Below, one piece after another: positions 1 to 10,500 of a stretch of DNA of 64,000 nt; the stretch's first letter is position 1, and every line of letters starts with the position of its first letter. Source of the DNA: Cellvibrio japonicus Ueda107 (GTDB taxonomy: Bacteria > Pseudomonadota > Gammaproteobacteria > Pseudomonadales > Cellvibrionaceae); the NCBI RefSeq assembly GCF_000019225.1, contig NC_010995.1, positions 62,001 through 126,000 of the forward strand, given 5' to 3'. The translations under genes and the position numbers were made by a program. Under the pieces are notes generated by a model. The model was not told the DNA's origin. It worked only from the letters and a program-made list of their open reading frames with translations, and made no database searches.

Positions 1-1020
1 ATTATCAGCGCAAGCGACAGTGAACAGTTCCATTACTACAAACTGGGTGCGGATGGCCACCAGGTTATCCTCCTCAGCCTGCCGCCATTGGCGGGACAGG
101 GGGAACTGGTTTACCGTGTGCTGTTATGTGTTTTTTATGCAGGCCTGGCGCTGGCGATTTTTCTGTGGGTGTGGCCGCTCTCGCGCGATGCCCGAAAACT
201 GGAAGCGCAAACCCGGATGCTGGGGCCGGATGGACTACCTGAAGACCTGCGCATAGCCCCTGCATCTACGCTCTATCCCCTGGCCAGGGCGTTTAACCAG
301 ATGGCGCGACGACTGCGCGACCTGCTTGCCTCCCACCGTGAAATGACCAATGCCGTCTCCCACGAGCTGCGCACGCCTCTGGCGCGGATGAAATTCGCCC
401 TGGCGATGCTGGAATCCCAACCCCTTGATGAAAAAAGCCAGCGCCAATGCCGCAACATTGCTACCGATGTAGCCGAGATGGAATCCCTGATCAGCACATT
501 ATTGATGTACGCCGGGTTTGAGCGTTACAGCCAGCAATTGCAAATATCCACCGGGCAGATGAGTGACCTGCTCGAAGAATTGAAACAGCGCTTTGCCCAC
601 AACAACCAGCGCCAGCTCACACTGGAATTGATCTATACCGGTATGGACCAATACTGCCAATGTGAATGGAAACTCATTGAAACCGCGCTGCAAAATGCCA
701 TAGGCAATGCAAGCCGCTATGCGCGCTCGCGTATACGGATTGAATGGCAGCCTGGTACTACCCACAATTGCCTCGCTATTGAAGACGATGGGCCGGGGAT
801 TCCTGAACAGGAGCGGGCACGGGTTTTCGGTTCATTTGTACGCCTCTACGAAGGCCAGGTTGCGCCCGGAGAAAACACCAGTGGTTTTGGCCTGGGCCTG
901 GCGATTATCCAGCGAGTCCTTGAGTGGCACGGCGGACATGCCATCTTCACCGAACCCGGGCATTTGGGCGGAGCCCGATTGGAGTTACATTGGCCTCGCC
1001 CAGAGAGCACATCCTTATAA
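1..1020 (+). CDS. Two-component sensor histidine kinase (5' truncated by window edge)
   Basis: The reading frame is open from base 1, so the true start lies upstream and 339 residues are visible. A membrane segment encoded at about 100-180 is followed by a HAMP-like linker. Next come the phosphoacceptor box SHELRTPLARMKFAL (His codon at 361-363), an N box with ALQNAIGNASRYA, a G1 box EDDGPGIPEQE and a G2 box GFGLGLAII. It is therefore an inner-membrane kinase with an intact HisKA dimerisation domain and an ATP-binding HATPase_c domain. The HAMP-HisKA layout resembles the RstB family. Its response regulator is probably just upstream, outside the window. The stop codon is embedded in a hairpin (1020-1044). 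The sensed signal cannot be told from this part. A link to the pectin genes downstream is possible but unsupported. Confidence 0.9.
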   Translation: MISASDSEQFHYYKLGADGHQVILLSLPPLAGQGELVYRVLLCVFYAGLALAIFLWVWPLSRDARKLEAQTRMLGPDGLPEDLRIAPASTLYPLARAFNQMARRLRDLLASHREMTNAVSHELRTPLARMKFALAMLESQPLDEKSQRQCRNIATDVAEMESLISTLLMYAGFERYSQQLQISTGQMSDLLEELKQRFAHNNQRQLTLELIYTGMDQYCQCEWKLIETALQNAIGNASRYARSRIRIEWQPGTTHNCLAIEDDGPGIPEQERARVFGSFVRLYEGQVAPGENTSGFGLGLAIIQRVLEWHGGHAIFTEPGHLGGARLELHWPRPESTSL

Positions 1021-1044
1021 AAGTGTTTCTTATGGAAACACTTT
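1020..1044 (+). terminator. Hairpin at the end of the kinase gene
   Basis: A perfect 10-bp inverted repeat (AAAGTGTTTC / GAAACACTTT) with a 5-base loop starts at the last base of the kinase stop codon. It is followed by only a weak T tract, so it may be an inefficient terminator or a 3' stabilising stem. Confidence 0.5.
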
Positions 1045-1638
1045 AGTTGTGGCAGTTGATTCAACCTGCATCAAATGTTGAAAAAATGTTCAGAATTTGG
1101 TCACATTAACCCAGTGAACTAGTCAGTGATATGCGATAAGTGTAGTATCCCTCGGCTATCAACCCTGTCCATGCAACCGTGACGGCACAGAACTGCTAAT
1201 TAAGCAATTTCTGAAAAAACCACTACTATGATTAAAAAACGCGACCAAGAGCGCGTCTGAGCTCATGCTCTCCCTGCAAAAGAATTTGCAATATAACGAT
1301 AAATTGGCAATGTAATTTCTATCTCGGTTAATACCAAAGTCACCACTGATTTTGGTGGTGGCCCTTAAGCGTTCTGGATTCAGAGTGTGCGAAAAGGCCA
1401 CGAGATAATGGTAATAGCAATCAACAATAACGCCTTTTGCGGGCGTCGTTCTCCTTTCGCTGCGCATTGTGCGACAGCGTTTTCGCTATTGGTTTCTCTC
1501 TCGTTTTTGCCCCGCAACTCATTGCCGGCAGTATGCCGGTCTTTGGTCATTTTTTCGCCCGGTCACCTGCTGCGACTGGCGCGAGCTTACAACCCATTTA
1601 CCAACAATAAGCTTTCATGATGTAACGAGGGGAATCCC
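1045..1638. other. Long intergenic region upstream of the TonB receptor
   Basis: About 590 bases contain no convincing gene. The short open frames at 1387-1620 and 1469-1744 lack a credible ribosome binding site and family features. Visible signals are a short hairpin near 1345-1365 (CACCAC / GTGGTG), a second near 1530-1545 (CCGGCA / TGCCGG), a possible weak promoter (TTGCAA at 1286-1291, TGTAAT at 1311-1316, 19-base spacing) and an AACAATAA octamer at 1603-1610. The octamer is shared with four other genes of this cluster. The length suggests a regulated promoter or a structured leader. Confidence 0.4.
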
Positions 1639-4575
1639 ATGCATAAAAAACGTTTGCTACCACTCTGTATTGCTCTCGCGGCCAGTGGCCACTTGTATGC
1701 GCAGGAGACAGATACTAGAGAAGTCGTCGAAGAAATTACTGTGACTGGTGTGCGTCAGGCTGAGCTTAATGCACGTGAGGCAGAGCGCGGCAAAAGTATT
1801 TTTAGTTCTGTGATCTCTCAAGATGATGCCGGTAACTTTGCCGACCAAAACGTTGCGGAGTCGCTTCAGCGACTTCCAGGGATTACCCTGCAAAAATCGG
1901 AAGGCGAAGGTAGATTCATTTCTGTTCGTGGTCTTGGTCCAGGTTTTGTTTCAGTACAACAAAACGGATCAGAATTAGCATCAGCCGGCTCAGATGATCG
2001 TGCTTTTGCACTTGATGCAATTCCTGCTGATTTGCTAGGTGCTATTGAGGTATTCAAATCTTTAACTCCAGATATGGATTTGAACTCCATCGGTGGTGCT
2101 GTCAACGTAAAAACAGTATCAGCATTTGATCGTAAGAAAGATTCATTTCGTGTAACTGTACAGGACTATTATCAGGATTACATGGAAGAGCATTCACCAA
2201 AAGTTTCCATGCAGGGAACGCATTTATTTTTGGATAACACGATTGGTTTGGGGTATTCACTTTCTTGGGAAGAGAGAAAGACAGCAAATTATGAAATGCT
2301 TCACCATGAAACAACCGATATGCGGTATGTACAAGAAAATATAACTGGGGTTGAAACACCAGACCCTACGGATCTGGACAGTTATATGTTGATTCCCTTT
2401 GAATTTCAAAATCGCCAGGAAATAGCTGAGCGTGAGCGTACTGCTGCATCCATTGATTTAGGCTGGAAACCAACGGACTCCGGTGAATATTACTTGCGTA
2501 GTAGCTATACCAAATTTACAGATAATGATTTGGCGTGGCGTGAATATTATCGTTTTGGTCAAGCTGGTCCAGGCGATATTGCTTATTTAGATCGTGATAC
2601 CAATACTTTTGGTATGGTTGATACTGATATCCAGCAACAGATGTTTATCCAGTATGGGGAATCTGAAACATCATCTGCATCGGTGGGTGGTAAACATGAA
2701 TTTGAATTTAACAGTGGTCGACTGATCATTGATGGCGACATTAGCTGGTCTGATAGTACCTATGACAAACCTGATGGAAAGCGTGTTCAATTTCGTGTAC
2801 GCGATGTGCCTGTTATTGGTCGTGCAGGAAAAGAATTTATTGTGGGGCAGGCCATTTCTGCTGATGCGCTAGCCGAATTAGCAGGCACTACAACCACTGG
2901 TTGGACGGATATTGGTGGTTATTCAGGTGCTGGCATTAACTTAGCTGCATTTAGCTTTGATAACTTATTTTTAGAAGCTTCCAGTCGTGCGGATGAGTTG
3001 CAATCCTATGGGATGAATTTTAAATTTGAAATAGATGAAGGCTTTGTCAGTTATTGGAAAGCTGGTTTTAATTATAAAGAACGTACTCGTGACCGTAATC
3101 AGGACAGATGGTCTATTGTTCCAAGAGATGAATCTCAACATTGTCCTCAGACGGAGGATTTTGCTATATGCCAAGATGTAGCAAGAAACACAAACCTTTC
3201 ACGTGTCGAAACAGCAGAAGTTGATCACCCATCTTTTGTGTATCCTGCAATTACATTGAATGGTGCTAATCAGTTAATTGACACTGTTCGTGCTATTGCT
3301 ACAGAAGGTAATCAATCTGGTTTGGAAAGTATCTACCGCGACTATAATATGTCTGAAGATTCTTTTGCGGCATATTTTATGGGTGAATTTCGTTTGGCGG
3401 ATAATCAATGGTTAATTGCTGGTGCTCGTTGGGATGAAACGAAATTTTCTTCGACAGGATTTTTAGCAATTAATAACGATAACTTCTCTTTAGGAAATGA
3501 TGAAACGGTAAAAGTAGATTATTCAATTCCTTTAGATAGCCAAGCAAATAAATACGACAATGTGTTGCCAAGTTTGCATTATCGTTGGGAGCCTCGCGAA
3601 GATGTTTTAGTTCGTTCATCTATATGGACAAGTTTCACTCGCCCTTCATATGATCAAGCTCGGGCTTTTGCAAATATAGAAAGTAACTTCGAGCTTTGTA
3701 ATCCTGTTACTAATGTATGTAGCACTACACCTGATGCGAATACAGGCATCCCCTTATCTGAATTTACCTTGGGGCCAAATAATACCTTACGCTTAGGTAA
3801 CCCTAATTTAGTTGCTATGACGTCAGTTAACTATGATGCGTCAGTGAGTTGGTATATTGACGAAAACATATTTTTACAGGCCGCGTTTTTCTACAAAGAT
3901 ATTGATGATTATATTGTGGAAGTTCGTGGTGCTCGTGCAGCATTAGATGAGTTGCCCGTACGTTTGCCTGTTGACCAAGTTGATGCGTTTATTATTCCTT
4001 CAGATCTGGAATTAAATAATGTTAGTTGGACAGCTAATGGGGATCGTGCCAAGGTTTACGGCGCAGAGTTTTCCTATAATCACAATTTTGATAATGGATT
4101 ATTTTTGCATAATAACTTAACTGTTATGTCTAGCGCTGCCTATGCAGGTGATTCTATTCGAGCAGGAAAAACCCAGTTGCCAGAACAAGCAGATACAACC
4201 TTTAATACAACGGTTGGTTGGGAAAATGATGTTGTATCAGTTCGCTTAATTGGTAATTACGTTAGTGATATCTTGAAAAGAATTGGTTCCTGTCCAGCAG
4301 GATCAGAGGGTTATTTAATTGTACAAGCCGGTGATGACCGCTCACCATGTAATAAGTGGGCTGACGTTTATCAGGATGATACTTTTAGCCTGGACTTTAA
4401 AGCGACATGGCAAGTTAATAAAAATATTAAAATTTATTTCGATGCAATGAACATTACCGATGAGTATATGACTCAATATTACGAAGGTAACCAATATTCT
4501 GGTGGTAACGTAATGTATAAATCAGAAGTATATGGTCGTTCGTTCCAAATAGGCTTGAATTACAAATTTTTGTAA
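1639..4575 (+). CDS. TonB-dependent outer-membrane receptor, probable pectin-oligosaccharide importer
   Basis: The product has 978 residues. A Sec signal peptide ends near HLYAQ (residue 22) and is followed by a TonB-box-like stretch EEITVTG. The plug domain occupies roughly residues 45-170 and carries FADQNVAESLQRLPGITLQ, SVRGLGPGF and NSIGGAVNVKT, typical of the Caulobacter-type carbohydrate TonB receptor group. The rest is a 22-strand-type barrel ending in a terminal aromatic pattern (LNYKFL). The start has a good ribosome site (GAGGGG). It is followed after 50 bases by a modular lipoprotein and then by pectin-degrading enzymes, so I infer uptake of oligogalacturonides energised by TonB-ExbBD. 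The substrate is inferred from neighbours only. The gene is AT-rich: bases 2281-2340 hold 21 G+C of 60. Confidence 0.92.
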   Translation: MHKKRLLPLCIALAASGHLYAQETDTREVVEEITVTGVRQAELNAREAERGKSIFSSVISQDDAGNFADQNVAESLQRLPGITLQKSEGEGRFISVRGLGPGFVSVQQNGSELASAGSDDRAFALDAIPADLLGAIEVFKSLTPDMDLNSIGGAVNVKTVSAFDRKKDSFRVTVQDYYQDYMEEHSPKVSMQGTHLFLDNTIGLGYSLSWEERKTANYEMLHHETTDMRYVQENITGVETPDPTDLDSYMLIPFEFQNRQEIAERERTAASIDLGWKPTDSGEYYLRSSYTKFTDNDLAWREYYRFGQAGPGDIAYLDRDTNTFGMVDTDIQQQMFIQYGESETSSASVGGKHEFEFNSGRLIIDGDISWSDSTYDKPDGKRVQFRVRDVPVIGRAGKEFIVGQAISADALAELAGTTTTGWTDIGGYSGAGINLAAFSFDNLFLEASSRADELQSYGMNFKFEIDEGFVSYWKAGFNYKERTRDRNQDRWSIVPRDESQHCPQTEDFAICQDVARNTNLSRVETAEVDHPSFVYPAITLNGANQLIDTVRAIATEGNQSGLESIYRDYNMSEDSFAAYFMGEFRLADNQWLIAGARWDETKFSSTGFLAINNDNFSLGNDETVKVDYSIPLDSQANKYDNVLPSLHYRWEPREDVLVRSSIWTSFTRPSYDQARAFANIESNFELCNPVTNVCSTTPDANTGIPLSEFTLGPNNTLRLGNPNLVAMTSVNYDASVSWYIDENIFLQAAFFYKDIDDYIVEVRGARAALDELPVRLPVDQVDAFIIPSDLELNNVSWTANGDRAKVYGAEFSYNHNFDNGLFLHNNLTVMSSAAYAGDSIRAGKTQLPEQADTTFNTTVGWENDVVSVRLIGNYVSDILKRIGSCPAGSEGYLIVQAGDDRSPCNKWADVYQDDTFSLDFKATWQVNKNIKIYFDAMNITDEYMTQYYEGNQYSGGNVMYKSEVYGRSFQIGLNYKFL

Positions 4576-4625
4576 TCATAAAAATGATCACATCGAAATT
4601 TAAAAAGCATTCAAGGTAAAAAAAC

Positions 4626-7418
4626 ATGAAAAATATTAATTTGTTCACAATAGCTTTTTTAGGGGCAGGCTTAGTTGCTTGTGGTGGCGGTGACGGTGGC
4701 CCTAAAAAACCGGATATATGCCAAGAGCTGAATCAGGAAAAATGTAATGAAATTGTTATCCCGGAAAGCTCATCGTCTGCATCTAGTGAGTATGTCGAAG
4801 TAACGCCTTCAAATAATTTATTGCCCATTATAGAAAGTTTCAATGTAGATAATGCATCTTCATTTTTTTCAGAATCATATAAGTCATTGGTAACAATTAA
4901 TCCGGAAGATCCCAATAATGCATTGTTTTATGCCACATCCGGCTTGAGTGAGGGCCGCATTGCTGTTGAGAATGGAAAGCTGACAATTGGGAATGCACGT
5001 TTTACCATTGGCCAAACATTAAATACGACAGGGACACATTTAAACCCTACTAATACCTACAGTGATTATAAAGTAGGTACAACAGCAGCAGCAGATGCAA
5101 CCTTCCCAATGACCGATAGTTGGGGTGATTTGGATTTACGAAATAATTGGAAAATTTCGTTTTGTGTCGTAGAGCGTGAAGAGCTGGCAGGAAGTACTGG
5201 AAATCAGTCTTTTTATGTGATGCTGGATAATAATCAGTCAACAATAGCTCCATCTACATCCATTCATGGTGATCGATCAAGTGTTTTTCAGGCGCGAGTC
5301 AGTAGTTTTGCTGTGGGAAAGCGTGTTGAAATTAATATTCCAGGAGAAGCACGAAGCAACGGTGTGCTGATTAGCTCAACTTCACGCATTGGATTGGAAA
5401 AATCATTTTTACAATTCCGTGTGCCTAGTGCAGGCATTCTTACGATGAGTCAATTGTGGATTGGCTATCAGTCAGATACATCTACAGAGCCTACAAATGC
5501 AACATGTGCAGCGGGTGAGCGTGTATCAACTTATTTGAAGCCATTACCTCCTGTTGCTCCTGCAGAAGTTACTCTTCAACCCGGTGCTGGCCAATTACGT
5601 GTGACCTGGAGTGATTCCGCACGTGCGACTAGCTATGATCTAGCTTATGGTTTAACTGAAAACTTGGAAGAAGCAACTACAGTTACTGGATTATCGCAAA
5701 CGCCATACACCATCACGGGTTTAGAAAATGGAACTACCTATTACGTATGGGTACGTGCTGCTAATGCGACTGGAGCATCTGATTGGTCAGCGCCATTTAC
5801 TGGCATTCCCGAAGTACCAGCTGTAGCACCGGAAACCCCAACCGGTTTGACCGTGTACGGTGATAATCAGCGTGCAGTGGTATTTTGGGAAGCTACTGAA
5901 GGTACAGAAAGCTATAGCCTTGCACTCAACACTATGAACGATACCGGCACTGCTGAGGTGACCACAGGTATTACCGATACTTATAAGCTTTTGACGGGTT
6001 TGGTTAACAACACGCCTTACTATGTGTTTGTTAAAGCGGGTAACGCTGTAGGTGATAGTGAATACACCAGTGCACAGGTAGTAACGCCTTCTGCATCACC
6101 TTACATCTATCAAGCCAATCTTGCTGTTAGTAAGGATTTTTTCTTTGGTACTAATGGCCCAGCATTACAAACTTTAGGTGTGGATAGTGAAGTACCGATG
6201 CACTTCGTTGCAGGTGGTAATGCCGGTATTACCTTGGAAGAGGGTGGTATACGTCTAGCTAATGGTGGTCGTTTCACTATTGGCCAAGTGGTAGTACCTA
6301 ATGATGAAGGTGTTTTGACTCAAACTAATACTACAGCGAGTGATACTAGTGTAAATGGTGTGCTGGATCTGAGTGGATATTACAAAATTGTAATCAATGT
6401 TGTTAGCGCGCCTGATAATGCTGGTTTATTCCAGGTTTACCTGGATAACAACACAACGAGTGGCGGTAGCTCAATTCATCAGACAACAGCTGCATCACGT
6501 TTAATTAACAGAACAGCCAGTACTATCGCTGACGGTGAAGAAATTGTTTATGAAATGAGCGCTAACCGTCGTGGTACATCTACGTCATTTATTCAATTAC
6601 GTGTAGATAGTGCCTTAGGTGCGGAAGGTATTCTGATCAGCGGTATCCGTATAGAGGAAATTGATCCACCTGCGGCAAGTTCTAGCAGCGAAGCCAGCAG
6701 CTCGGTAGAGTCCAGCTCTAGCAGTTCTTCGGTCGCCTCAAGTGAATCCAGTGTCGCTTCTTCAAGCGAAACCAGCTCGTCCTCATCCAGCTCAGAGGCT
6801 TCATCAGAAGCCTCTAGCGAGAGTAGCTCATCCAGTAGCGAACTAAATGGTGGTACATCTTCTGAGTCGTCCAGTTCGTCAAGTGTTGCTGCTTCGGCTT
6901 TATTAACAGAAGCATTTACTGCGGCGGATACAGCGACTTTCTTTAGTGCCGACTATAAGGCTATGCCTGCAGATGCAGGTAAAGCACTCTATAGAGCATT
7001 GGCTGGTGAAAGTAGAATCACATTAAGTGATGGCCAACTAAGCTTGAATAACGCGCGTTTCTCTATCGGTGATTTGAGTGAAGGTGTAGCGACAACGGGC
7101 AGTGCCCAACCGAATGGTGCATTCGACTTGTCTCAACCATACCGTATCAAATTCACTATTTTGGCAGCTACCGGAACTGGTAATTTCCAAGTATATGTGG
7201 ATAACAACACCACAAGTGCAGGTAATTCAATACATACCACTACCGAAAGCACAACAGTGTCGCGTTTGTTGCAGGTGTCGCCTTCGTCAATAACGAGCTT
7301 TCCTTACGATGTTGTGATTGAATCGAGTGTTGGTACACCGAACTCGTTCTTCCAGATTCGTGCGGATAGTAATATTACCAATCTGGTGATCGATAACTTG
7401 GTTATCGAATATCAATAA
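4626..7418 (+). CDS. Modular surface lipoprotein without catalytic domain: DNNTT module, two FN3, DNNTT, Ser linker, DNNTT
   Basis: The product has 930 residues. A lipoprotein signal ends in LVAC with the acylated Cys at 19, followed by Gly residues, consistent with outer-membrane sorting. Order: short Ser-rich tether (about 47-55), a long variant of the DNNTT module (64-288), two FN3-like domains (about 309-398 and 398-490), a DNNTT module (493-680), a Ser/Glu linker (682-755) and a third module (757-930). Each module carries a YK motif near its start, RFTIG in the middle, a DNN signature followed by SIH, and ends in an I-x-I-E/D-strand. No hydrolase or lyase motif is visible. Its place directly behind the TonB receptor suggests a surface glycan-binding protein that hands substrate to the receptor. 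That role is an inference. The sequence around WIGYQSDTSTEP is nearly identical to part of the 14397-18326 protein. Confidence 0.85.
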   Translation: MKNINLFTIAFLGAGLVACGGGDGGPKKPDICQELNQEKCNEIVIPESSSSASSEYVEVTPSNNLLPIIESFNVDNASSFFSESYKSLVTINPEDPNNALFYATSGLSEGRIAVENGKLTIGNARFTIGQTLNTTGTHLNPTNTYSDYKVGTTAAADATFPMTDSWGDLDLRNNWKISFCVVEREELAGSTGNQSFYVMLDNNQSTIAPSTSIHGDRSSVFQARVSSFAVGKRVEINIPGEARSNGVLISSTSRIGLEKSFLQFRVPSAGILTMSQLWIGYQSDTSTEPTNATCAAGERVSTYLKPLPPVAPAEVTLQPGAGQLRVTWSDSARATSYDLAYGLTENLEEATTVTGLSQTPYTITGLENGTTYYVWVRAANATGASDWSAPFTGIPEVPAVAPETPTGLTVYGDNQRAVVFWEATEGTESYSLALNTMNDTGTAEVTTGITDTYKLLTGLVNNTPYYVFVKAGNAVGDSEYTSAQVVTPSASPYIYQANLAVSKDFFFGTNGPALQTLGVDSEVPMHFVAGGNAGITLEEGGIRLANGGRFTIGQVVVPNDEGVLTQTNTTASDTSVNGVLDLSGYYKIVINVVSAPDNAGLFQVYLDNNTTSGGSSIHQTTAASRLINRTASTIADGEEIVYEMSANRRGTSTSFIQLRVDSALGAEGILISGIRIEEIDPPAASSSSEASSSVESSSSSSSVASSESSVASSSETSSSSSSSEASSEASSESSSSSSELNGGTSSESSSSSSVAASALLTEAFTAADTATFFSADYKAMPADAGKALYRALAGESRITLSDGQLSLNNARFSIGDLSEGVATTGSAQPNGAFDLSQPYRIKFTILAATGTGNFQVYVDNNTTSAGNSIHTTTESTTVSRLLQVSPSSITSFPYDVVIESSVGTPNSFFQIRADSNITNLVIDNLVIEYQ

Positions 7419-7443
7419 AGATGTTTTAAACCGATGAAAATAG

Positions 7444-7468
7444 GCCGGGATTAATCCCGGCTTATTTT
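7444..7468 (+). terminator. Rho-independent terminator
   Basis: GCCGGGA and TCCCGGC form a 7-bp stem with a 4-base loop, followed by CTTATTTTTC. It closes the 4626-7418 gene. Confidence 0.8.
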
Positions 7469-7514
7469 TCATTAAAAACAATAATCCGATTAATAATAAC
7501 AGAGAGTAAAAGCC

Positions 7515-10500
7515 ATGAAGTTACAAATAGCAGTAACAGGGGTGATTGCCGCTTTGATATTAGCTGGATGTGGTGGCTCAAGCAGTGGCTCATCCAAAAC
7601 ATCTAGCAGCAGCTCCAGTGTAAACAGCTCGGTAGTGTCTAGTTCGGTATCCAGTACTTCATCAAGTGTTGAGCAATCTTCATCTTCGGTTAGTGAAGTT
7701 AGTTCCTCCAGTGAATCAAGTAGCGAAGTCTCCTCCAGTGAGGTCAGCGAATCTTCAGTCTCTAGCGACAGTAGCAGCGAAGAGTCATCTTCCAGCGAAT
7801 CAAGTTCATCCAGCTCCGCTGCGGCGTTGAGCGGGTGTGCAGCAACTACCGGCCTATATTTCTGTGATGATTTCGCAGCAAATAACAGCGATAACTGGGA
7901 TGCCTTGCCAAGCACGATTAATAGTTTGGCGCCCAACGGTGAATTCAGTGTTGAAGATGACAACGGTAATTACATTTGGCGTTATACGGCTGCGAGTACA
8001 GGTGGTGTTATTGCCTTGATAAAGCCTGATGCGTTTAGCAGTGTTACTTCAGCAGATTATTATGTAGAAGCAAAGATCCGTCCGCGTGCTAATAGTACGA
8101 CCAGTAACAAGCAAATTTATTTATTGGCACGTTATGTGGACGGTAACAATTGGTATGCGGGTGCACTTAATGTGCAAAACGCGACTACCAGTACCCAGGT
8201 AGAAATTGCGCGCATGGTGAGTGGTACGCTCAGTCGACCAGTGCAAGTTAAAAAGCCTATTGAACAAGGTACAGCGGACGAATTTGATGGCGTTTGGTAT
8301 ACCTTGCGCTTTGAAGTGCTGGGAGACAAGTTGACAGTTTATCTGGATGGCGAAACTATCGGCAGCACGACAGATGCCAACTTTACGCAACCTGGGCTTA
8401 TTGGTTTTTGGACGGCTAATAAATCATTCGATATTGATGATATTAAAGTTGGCAACGCTACTGACAAGCCTGCCTCCCTTTTGCTCTCGCCCAGTGCTAT
8501 TACCTATGCAGCTGAAGCAGGTGATGCAGCGCGAGTGATTACCGTTAACGCCAAAACGGATGCGGGGACTGCTGACGATTTCACGGTTGAATCTTCTGAT
8601 CCTGCGGTTGTGAGTGTAGTAACTAATGGAACTGAGGTGAGCCTGACCCCGGTAGGAGAGGGTAGTGCTACCATCGTATTTACCAGTAGTTCGGGTTTAG
8701 TGCGCAGCATTACGGCCACTATTGCGCCACAGTTTGTTATGCCAACGGCAACCTACAGTTTTACCAATCAATTGGTGCCAGCTGCGGGGGAAACCGATGC
8801 TTACGAAGATCTTACACTTAAATTGACCTTTGATTCTGTGCCTGCGCTCGGTAGCAGTGGCAGCATTCGCATTTTCAAAGCCAGTGATGATACCCAGGTT
8901 GACAAGATTGCTCTGGTTGATGAAAAAGATGCGATTGGTTTTGGAACCCTGCGTAGCCTGAATACTCGCCCTGTTCGTATTAGTGGCAATACGGCCAGTA
9001 TTTCACTGCATGCGAACAAACTGGAGCCTAATACAACCTATTATGTTGCTGTCAGTGAAGCGGTGTTTAGTGGTGCTACCCTGGCGGGACAGTCCTTTAC
9101 CGGTATTGGTAAAAATGCTAACTGGAGTTTCACAACCCGTGCAGCAAAACCGGCTGCAGGCTTAACGACGATTATCGTTGATGATGCAGGTTCAACAGCC
9201 GATTTCCGCTCAGTACAAGGTGCACTGAACTACGCTATGGAACATGTTGCTCTGGCCGATGCAGTCACTATTGAGGTGAAGGATGGTATTTATGAAGAGC
9301 CACTGTACCTGCGCAATAAAAACAATGTGACCATTCGCGGTGAAAGTCGTGAGGGAACAATTATCCAGTACCCCAATAATGAGCTGCTGAATTCCGGCTC
9401 TACCGGGCGCGCACTGTTCCTGGTGGAATCTGCGGATATGCTCAGCCTGGAAAACCTTACCCTGAAAAATACAACCTTGATTGGTGCTGGTGGCCAGGCA
9501 GAAACTATCTATTTCAACAGCACTACCGGTCGTCTGATTGCCAAAAATGCCAACTTTATCAGCGAACAAGATACCTTGTTATTGAAAGGTTGGACCTGGT
9601 TCTACAACACCCTGGTAGCGGGTAACGTTGATTTCATCTGGGGTTACAGTAAGGCGTCATTGTTTGAGAAAAGTGAAATCCGTTCACTGGGCCGCTCCAC
9701 GGGAAATACAAATGGCGGTTATGTGCTGCAAGCACGTGTTGAGTCAGCAACCGACAAAGGTTTTGTGTTCCTCAACTCCAGTGTGACTGCCGGCGCAGGT
9801 CCAACCGGTGAAACACCGGTAGATGGCAGCCACTATCTGGCGCGCAGTCCCGGCGGCACAACAACCTACGATAATATTGTATTTGTCAATACCAGAATGG
9901 GATCACACGTTAATGCCAAGGGTTGGGCTGGTGGCGGTGTAAATTCCCAACCCATCGCCAATCCTGCAACAGGTACGGTGACAACAGGCTGGCGTGAATA
10001 CAACACCATGGATTTGAATGGCAATCCGTTGGATATGAGTGGCCGTGAGTTTGTATATCAATTGAATGCAGGTGAAGTGGCTGGCTATTGCAGCCGTGCA
10101 CAGGTGTTCTCTGCCTATAACAGCGGCGCCGGTTGGGACCCAATGCCGGAAGACACGAGTGACTGTATAGATGTGGATGGTACGGGTGGCGCTTCCAGCA
10201 GTTCATCAGCCGCCAGCTCTGAGGCCTCAAGTGAGTCCAGCATTGCATCATCCAGTAGCTCCAACTCAGAGGCTTCATCCGAAGCCTCCAGCGAAAGCAG
10301 CTCATCTGTCAGCAGTGAATCCGGTGGTGGAACCTCGGAGTCGTCCAGTTCAAGCAGTACCGGTCTTAGTATTAATTGGTCACCGACTTACGAAGATTTT
10401 GCTGCTGTAGTTGCGGCCCAGCCTGCAGCGGGCAGTAATGCCAATTTCAATGCTAATGCATCCGCTTTTGCTATTGGTAATTTCAATTTTTATTCCTCTG

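Noticed and set aside
1387..1744. Two short + strand frames before the TonB receptor
   Set aside because: No ribosome site, one overlaps the receptor start, and neither shows a hydrophobic or conserved pattern.
7490..7963. 157-codon open frame on the - strand, rich in Leu, Asp, Glu and Ser
   Set aside because: It is the mirror of the Ser-linker codons of the methylesterase lipoprotein; Ser-rich repeats keep the opposite strand open. The same holds for 15314-15709.
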